Below are positions 5,786 through 8,102 of a stretch of 8,102 nucleotides of DNA, piece after piece. The notes under the pieces were generated by a model. The model made no database searches. It was not told the DNA's origin and saw nothing but the letters and a program-made list of their open reading frames with translations. Location of the stretch: assembly GCA_015062715.1 (NCBI GenBank), contig SUUD01000085.1:1-8102 (forward strand). Direction: 5' to 3'. This stretch comes from Olsenella sp. (lineage in GTDB: Bacteria; Actinomycetota; Coriobacteriia; Coriobacteriales; Atopobiaceae). The number at the start of each line of letters is the position of its first letter. Within the stretch, counting starts at the first letter, position 1. Made by a program: the position numbers and the translations under genes.

Positions 5786-6694
5786 TCACGCCACGCCGGT
5801 GGGGACGGGCTCGATCTTGTCCTCGATGAGCTCGCTGGCGGCCATGGCGCCCAGCACCAGCACGGCCCCAAGCCAGCCCAGGGGCGTGAGCGTCTCGTTG
5901 AAGAAGAAGCGCGAGATGGCAAGCGCGACGATGGGGTCGATGTACTCGAGGATTGCCACGCTGTGCGCGGGCAGGCTGCCCAGCGCGTCGAACCACAGGG
6001 CGAAGGCGACGCCCGTGTGCACCACGCACATCACGGCAAGGATCCCCACCTCGCGCGGGCCCAGGCTCGCGAAGGTGAGCGTGCCGCGCGACAGGGCATA
6101 GGGCACCAGCACGAGGCCCGCCACAAAGAGCTGGACGATGGTCTTGGTGTAGGGCTCCACCCCACCCAGCTTCTGGTTCATCACGATGGCCGTGGCAAAG
6201 AACGCCGCCGAGACAAGCCCCAGCCCCACGCCCTCGAGGGTGACGCCCACGGCTGCGCCCGGCTCCAGCACGCCGCTCACCAGCACCATGCCCGTGACCG
6301 CCGCGACCAGGCACGCGACCTTCACGCGCGTGAGACGCTCGCCCAGCACGAAGGGCGAGACGAGCATCACGTAGACGGGCGCCATCTCGTAGGCGAGCTC
6401 GGCCGACGCCAACGTGGTGGTCTCGTAGGCCTTGAAGAGGAAGAGCCAGTTGAGCGTCACGGCAACGCCCGAGACAAGCAAGAGGACGCGCGTCCCGCGG
6501 TCCTCGGGCAGCTGGAGGCGCCTACCGCGCACGAGCAGGACAAGCGCGAGGAAGGCGGATCCCACGAGGCCGCGCGTGAGCGCGATGGTCTCGGGCGCCA
6601 GCGGGGTGAGCCGCACGAAGAGCCCGAGGGTGCCAAAGATGAGAAGCGAGGCCGCCAGCTGTGCCGTGGCACGTGCCTGCCTGTCGTCGCGCAT
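5786..6694 (-). CDS. EamA/DMT-family transporter
   Basis: A 302-residue inner-membrane permease of the drug/metabolite transporter superfamily. It is built of two EamA repeats with about ten hydrophobic helices. The first repeat ends with the typical AELAYEMAPVYVMLVSPFVLGERLT pattern, of which MAPVYVMLVSPFVLGE (about 105-120) is the key part; the second has the matching ILEYIDPIVALAISRFFFNE near the C-terminus. An upstream in-frame ATG would add 27 residues from 6775, but these are polar and unlike the family. The ATG at 6694 is preceded by GGGGAGGGAG and begins at the normal position, so it is preferred. Substrate cannot be predicted; such proteins export or import amino acids, nucleosides or other metabolites. 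It is convergent with the CMD gene (34 bp apart, no terminator seen) and divergent from the sigma factor. Confidence 0.93.
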   Translation of the reverse strand: MRDDRQARATAQLAASLLIFGTLGLFVRLTPLAPETIALTRGLVGSAFLALVLLVRGRRLQLPEDRGTRVLLLVSGVAVTLNWLFLFKAYETTTLASAELAYEMAPVYVMLVSPFVLGERLTRVKVACLVAAVTGMVLVSGVLEPGAAVGVTLEGVGLGLVSAAFFATAIVMNQKLGGVEPYTKTIVQLFVAGLVLVPYALSRGTLTFASLGPREVGILAVMCVVHTGVAFALWFDALGSLPAHSVAILEYIDPIVALAISRFFFNETLTPLGWLGAVLVLGAMAASELIEDKIEPVPTGVA

Positions 6695-6863
6695 CGCTCC
6701 CTCCCCTCGTCCCGTGGCACAACGGCTCAACAGTATAGGGTCGTTTCCCTCTTGGGGAGACTCCCTTTTTGGCAAAATGCCCCGTCAGGTTTTGCGGCGC
6801 CCGTTCGTGTTGTTGGTAGATGACGCCATCGCACACAATGGAACGAGGTGAAGGGAGGTGGGC
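6695..6863. promoter_or_regulatory. Divergent permease/sigma-factor promoter region
   Basis: A 169-bp gap with no gene. On the minus strand TATACT (6737 to 6732) is a good -10 for the permease, 37 bases before its ATG, with no clear -35. Two small palindromes lie in the middle: GGGAGACTCCC (6755-6765), followed by five T, and GGCAAAATGCC (6771-6781). The first resembles a tiny terminator hairpin, but its stem is only four pairs with a three-base loop. No clear ECF-type promoter (GGAAC with CGTC at the right spacing) is seen before the sigma gene: a GGAAC at 6839-6843 is too close to the start codon to serve. Confidence 0.4.
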
Positions 6864-7337
6864 ATGGACGTCGAGAGGGAGGCCGAGCGACTGGTCGAGA
6901 CGTACGCCGACACGATTCTGCGGCTGGCCTTCGTCCAGCTGGGCTCCACCGCCGACGCCGAGGACGTCTGCCAGACGGTGCTGATGCGCCTGCTCACGCA
7001 CGCCCCGCGGCTCAACGGCCCCGACCACGAGCGCGCCTGGGTCATCCGCACCACCATCAACGCCTGCCGCGACCTGCTCAGGAGCGCCGCCCGGAGAACG
7101 ACCGTCGCCCTCGAGGCCGCGGGCGAGGTGGAGGCGCCGCCCGAGCCGGACGGCACCGTGGCCGACGCCGTATCGCGGCTGCCACGCGACCAGCGCGAAG
7201 CAATACACCTGCACTACTACGAGGGGCTGCCCATCGCACAGGTCGCCCAGCTCGTGGGGGCGAGCGAGGCCGCCGTCACCAAGCGCCTCAGCCGTGCCCG
7301 CGAGACCCTACGCCACACCCTGGGAGGAGAGTCATGA
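6864..7337 (+). CDS. ECF RNA polymerase sigma factor
   Basis: A 157-residue sigma-70-family factor of the extracytoplasmic-function group, with only regions 2 and 4. Region 2 covers about residues 8-75, with the core-binding DAEDVCQTVLMRLL (31-44) and the promoter-melting HERAWVIRTTINACRDLLRS (55-74). Region 4 covers about 103-152, with LPRDQREAIHLHYYEGLPIA (106-125) and a helix-turn-helix VAQLVGASEAAVTKRLSRAR (127-146). The linker is short and acidic/proline-rich. A GTG six bases upstream is possible, but GGAGG at 6854-6858 is spaced for the ATG at 6864. The stop overlaps the next gene's start (ATGA), coupling translation to the anti-sigma factor, which is the usual way of keeping the two balanced. 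The regulon is not visible. Confidence 0.93.
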   Translation: MDVEREAERLVETYADTILRLAFVQLGSTADAEDVCQTVLMRLLTHAPRLNGPDHERAWVIRTTINACRDLLRSAARRTTVALEAAGEVEAPPEPDGTVADAVSRLPRDQREAIHLHYYEGLPIAQVAQLVGASEAAVTKRLSRARETLRHTLGGES

Positions 7338-8102
7338 CCACCAACGACATGCCTGGTATGGACGAGTACCGCACCTCACTCGACGAGATGCACTTCTCCA
7401 GCGACGCGAAGGCGCGCATGAGCGCCCGTCTCGCCGAGGCCGCACGCAAGGAGGGGACCAGGGGAACCATCATCACGCATGACGCCATCAGCCGCCGCAG
7501 GCGCCGCCTGCCCTTCGCCGCCGTCGCCGCCGGCATCGCCATCGCCCTTTCCGTGGGCGGGATCGCCTACGCCACCGGAGCCCTCGTGAGCGTGCAGGAC
7601 TTCGCGAGCCAGCTGTTCGGGGGCTCGAATGCCCAGGTAGAGATCGTCGATCGGGTCGGGCGCCCCGTTGGCGTAGCCCAGAGCTCCAACGGCGTCACCA
7701 TCAGCGCCGATGCGATCATCGGAGACCGCACCAACGTCGCCGTCATCTTCTCGATCAGCAAGGACGACGGCACGCCCTTCGAAGGCGTCGAGCCCACCGC
7801 CGACGGATTCATCGACATGCTTGCCATGGATGACATCGACGTGAGCCTCCCACCCCTTGCCTTCAGCGGCGCCACGGGCGGAGCCTACTTCTATGACGCG
7901 GACCCTGCCGACAACTCGATTCAGCTCGTGGAGACGCTCAGCTACGACGTCGAGGGCAACGAGGACTTCTCCCTCGTCGGCCGTACCATGACCGCACAGT
8001 TCTCGAGCATCCGGTGCTTTGACGGCGCCAACGAGCCGCAGGTCATAGCAGAGGGTTCCTGGAAGCTCCGCTTCCCGCCCGCCTACGAGGCCACCTCCGT
8101 CG
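7334..8102 (+). CDS. DUF4179-type membrane anti-sigma factor, partial
   Basis: The frame opens with ATG at 7334 and is open to the right edge, giving 256 residues without a stop. Residues 1-58 are a cytoplasmic segment with a short motif (MHFSSDAKARMSARLAEAAR, 19-38) typical of DUF4179 anti-sigma N-termini. A run of five arginines (54-58) precedes one membrane helix (about 59-81), which fits an N-in topology. The exported part has beta-rich stretches such as NGVTISADAIIGDRTNVAVIF, matching the DUF4179 extracellular region. It should hold the ECF factor at the membrane until an outside signal arrives; the signal is unknown. Start choice rests on the ATGA overlap and on GGGAGGAGAG just before it. 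The C-terminus lies beyond the window. Confidence 0.85.
   Translation, partial: MTTNDMPGMDEYRTSLDEMHFSSDAKARMSARLAEAARKEGTRGTIITHDAISRRRRRLPFAAVAAGIAIALSVGGIAYATGALVSVQDFASQLFGGSNAQVEIVDRVGRPVGVAQSSNGVTISADAIIGDRTNVAVIFSISKDDGTPFEGVEPTADGFIDMLAMDDIDVSLPPLAFSGATGGAYFYDADPADNSIQLVETLSYDVEGNEDFSLVGRTMTAQFSSIRCFDGANEPQVIAEGSWKLRFPPAYEATSV

Noticed and set aside
5705..6823. Open frame of 372 codons on the plus strand opposite the permease
   Set aside because: Product is a histidine/arginine/glutamate-rich shadow; the minus strand encodes a well-formed ten-helix EamA protein.

Overview
The window reads as chromosomal DNA from a high-GC bacterium, most likely Actinomycetota and probably the gut/oral class Coriobacteriia (Olsenella-like). 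This is inferred from the strong GC bias at third codon positions, near-consensus AGGAGG ribosome sites, a large CdaR/PucR-type regulator and an ECF sigma/DUF4179 anti-sigma pair. No RNA gene, insertion sequence, CRISPR array or phage gene is visible. There are ten genes, two of them cut by the window edges, plus one possible gene remnant.

Left block (1-3284): a leftward operon of an SCP2-like thiolase followed by a small zinc-ribbon/OB-fold (DUF35) partner that runs off the left edge. It diverges from a 539-residue PucR/CdaR-type regulator that is the obvious candidate controller. The shared 170-bp intergenic region holds a 10-bp direct repeat 100 bp apart, a TTGTG-N6-CACAA palindrome and a hairpin just before the regulator's ribosome site. 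The thiolase has the nucleophilic cysteine but lacks the usual second catalytic cysteine, so its chemistry is open.

Middle block (3309-5751): a stand-alone pyrE (orotate phosphoribosyltransferase, leftward), then a small redox module. In the module a leftward flavodoxin diverges from a rightward TetR-type regulator, which is followed 19 bp later by a carboxymuconolactone-decarboxylase-family (CMD/AhpD-like) protein. The 109-bp flavodoxin/TetR gap carries two 15-bp palindromes (GTGACAATGTGTCGC and GCGACATAGTGTCGC) 30 bp apart, placed as TetR operators would be to repress both directions. Immediately downstream of the flavodoxin stop is a 29-codon stretch with coding-like base use that encodes the aldo/keto-reductase-like string KVRSIGLPNFE. 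It may be the remnant of a reductase gene once in this module.

Right block (5786-8102): a leftward EamA/DMT-family permease, then a rightward ECF sigma factor overlapping by ATGA a single-span membrane anti-sigma factor of DUF4179 type, cut by the right edge. This pair is a typical cell-surface stress-sensing unit.

The most useful leads are the tandem TetR operators, the reductase remnant, and the thiolase/DUF35/PucR locus with altered catalytic residues.
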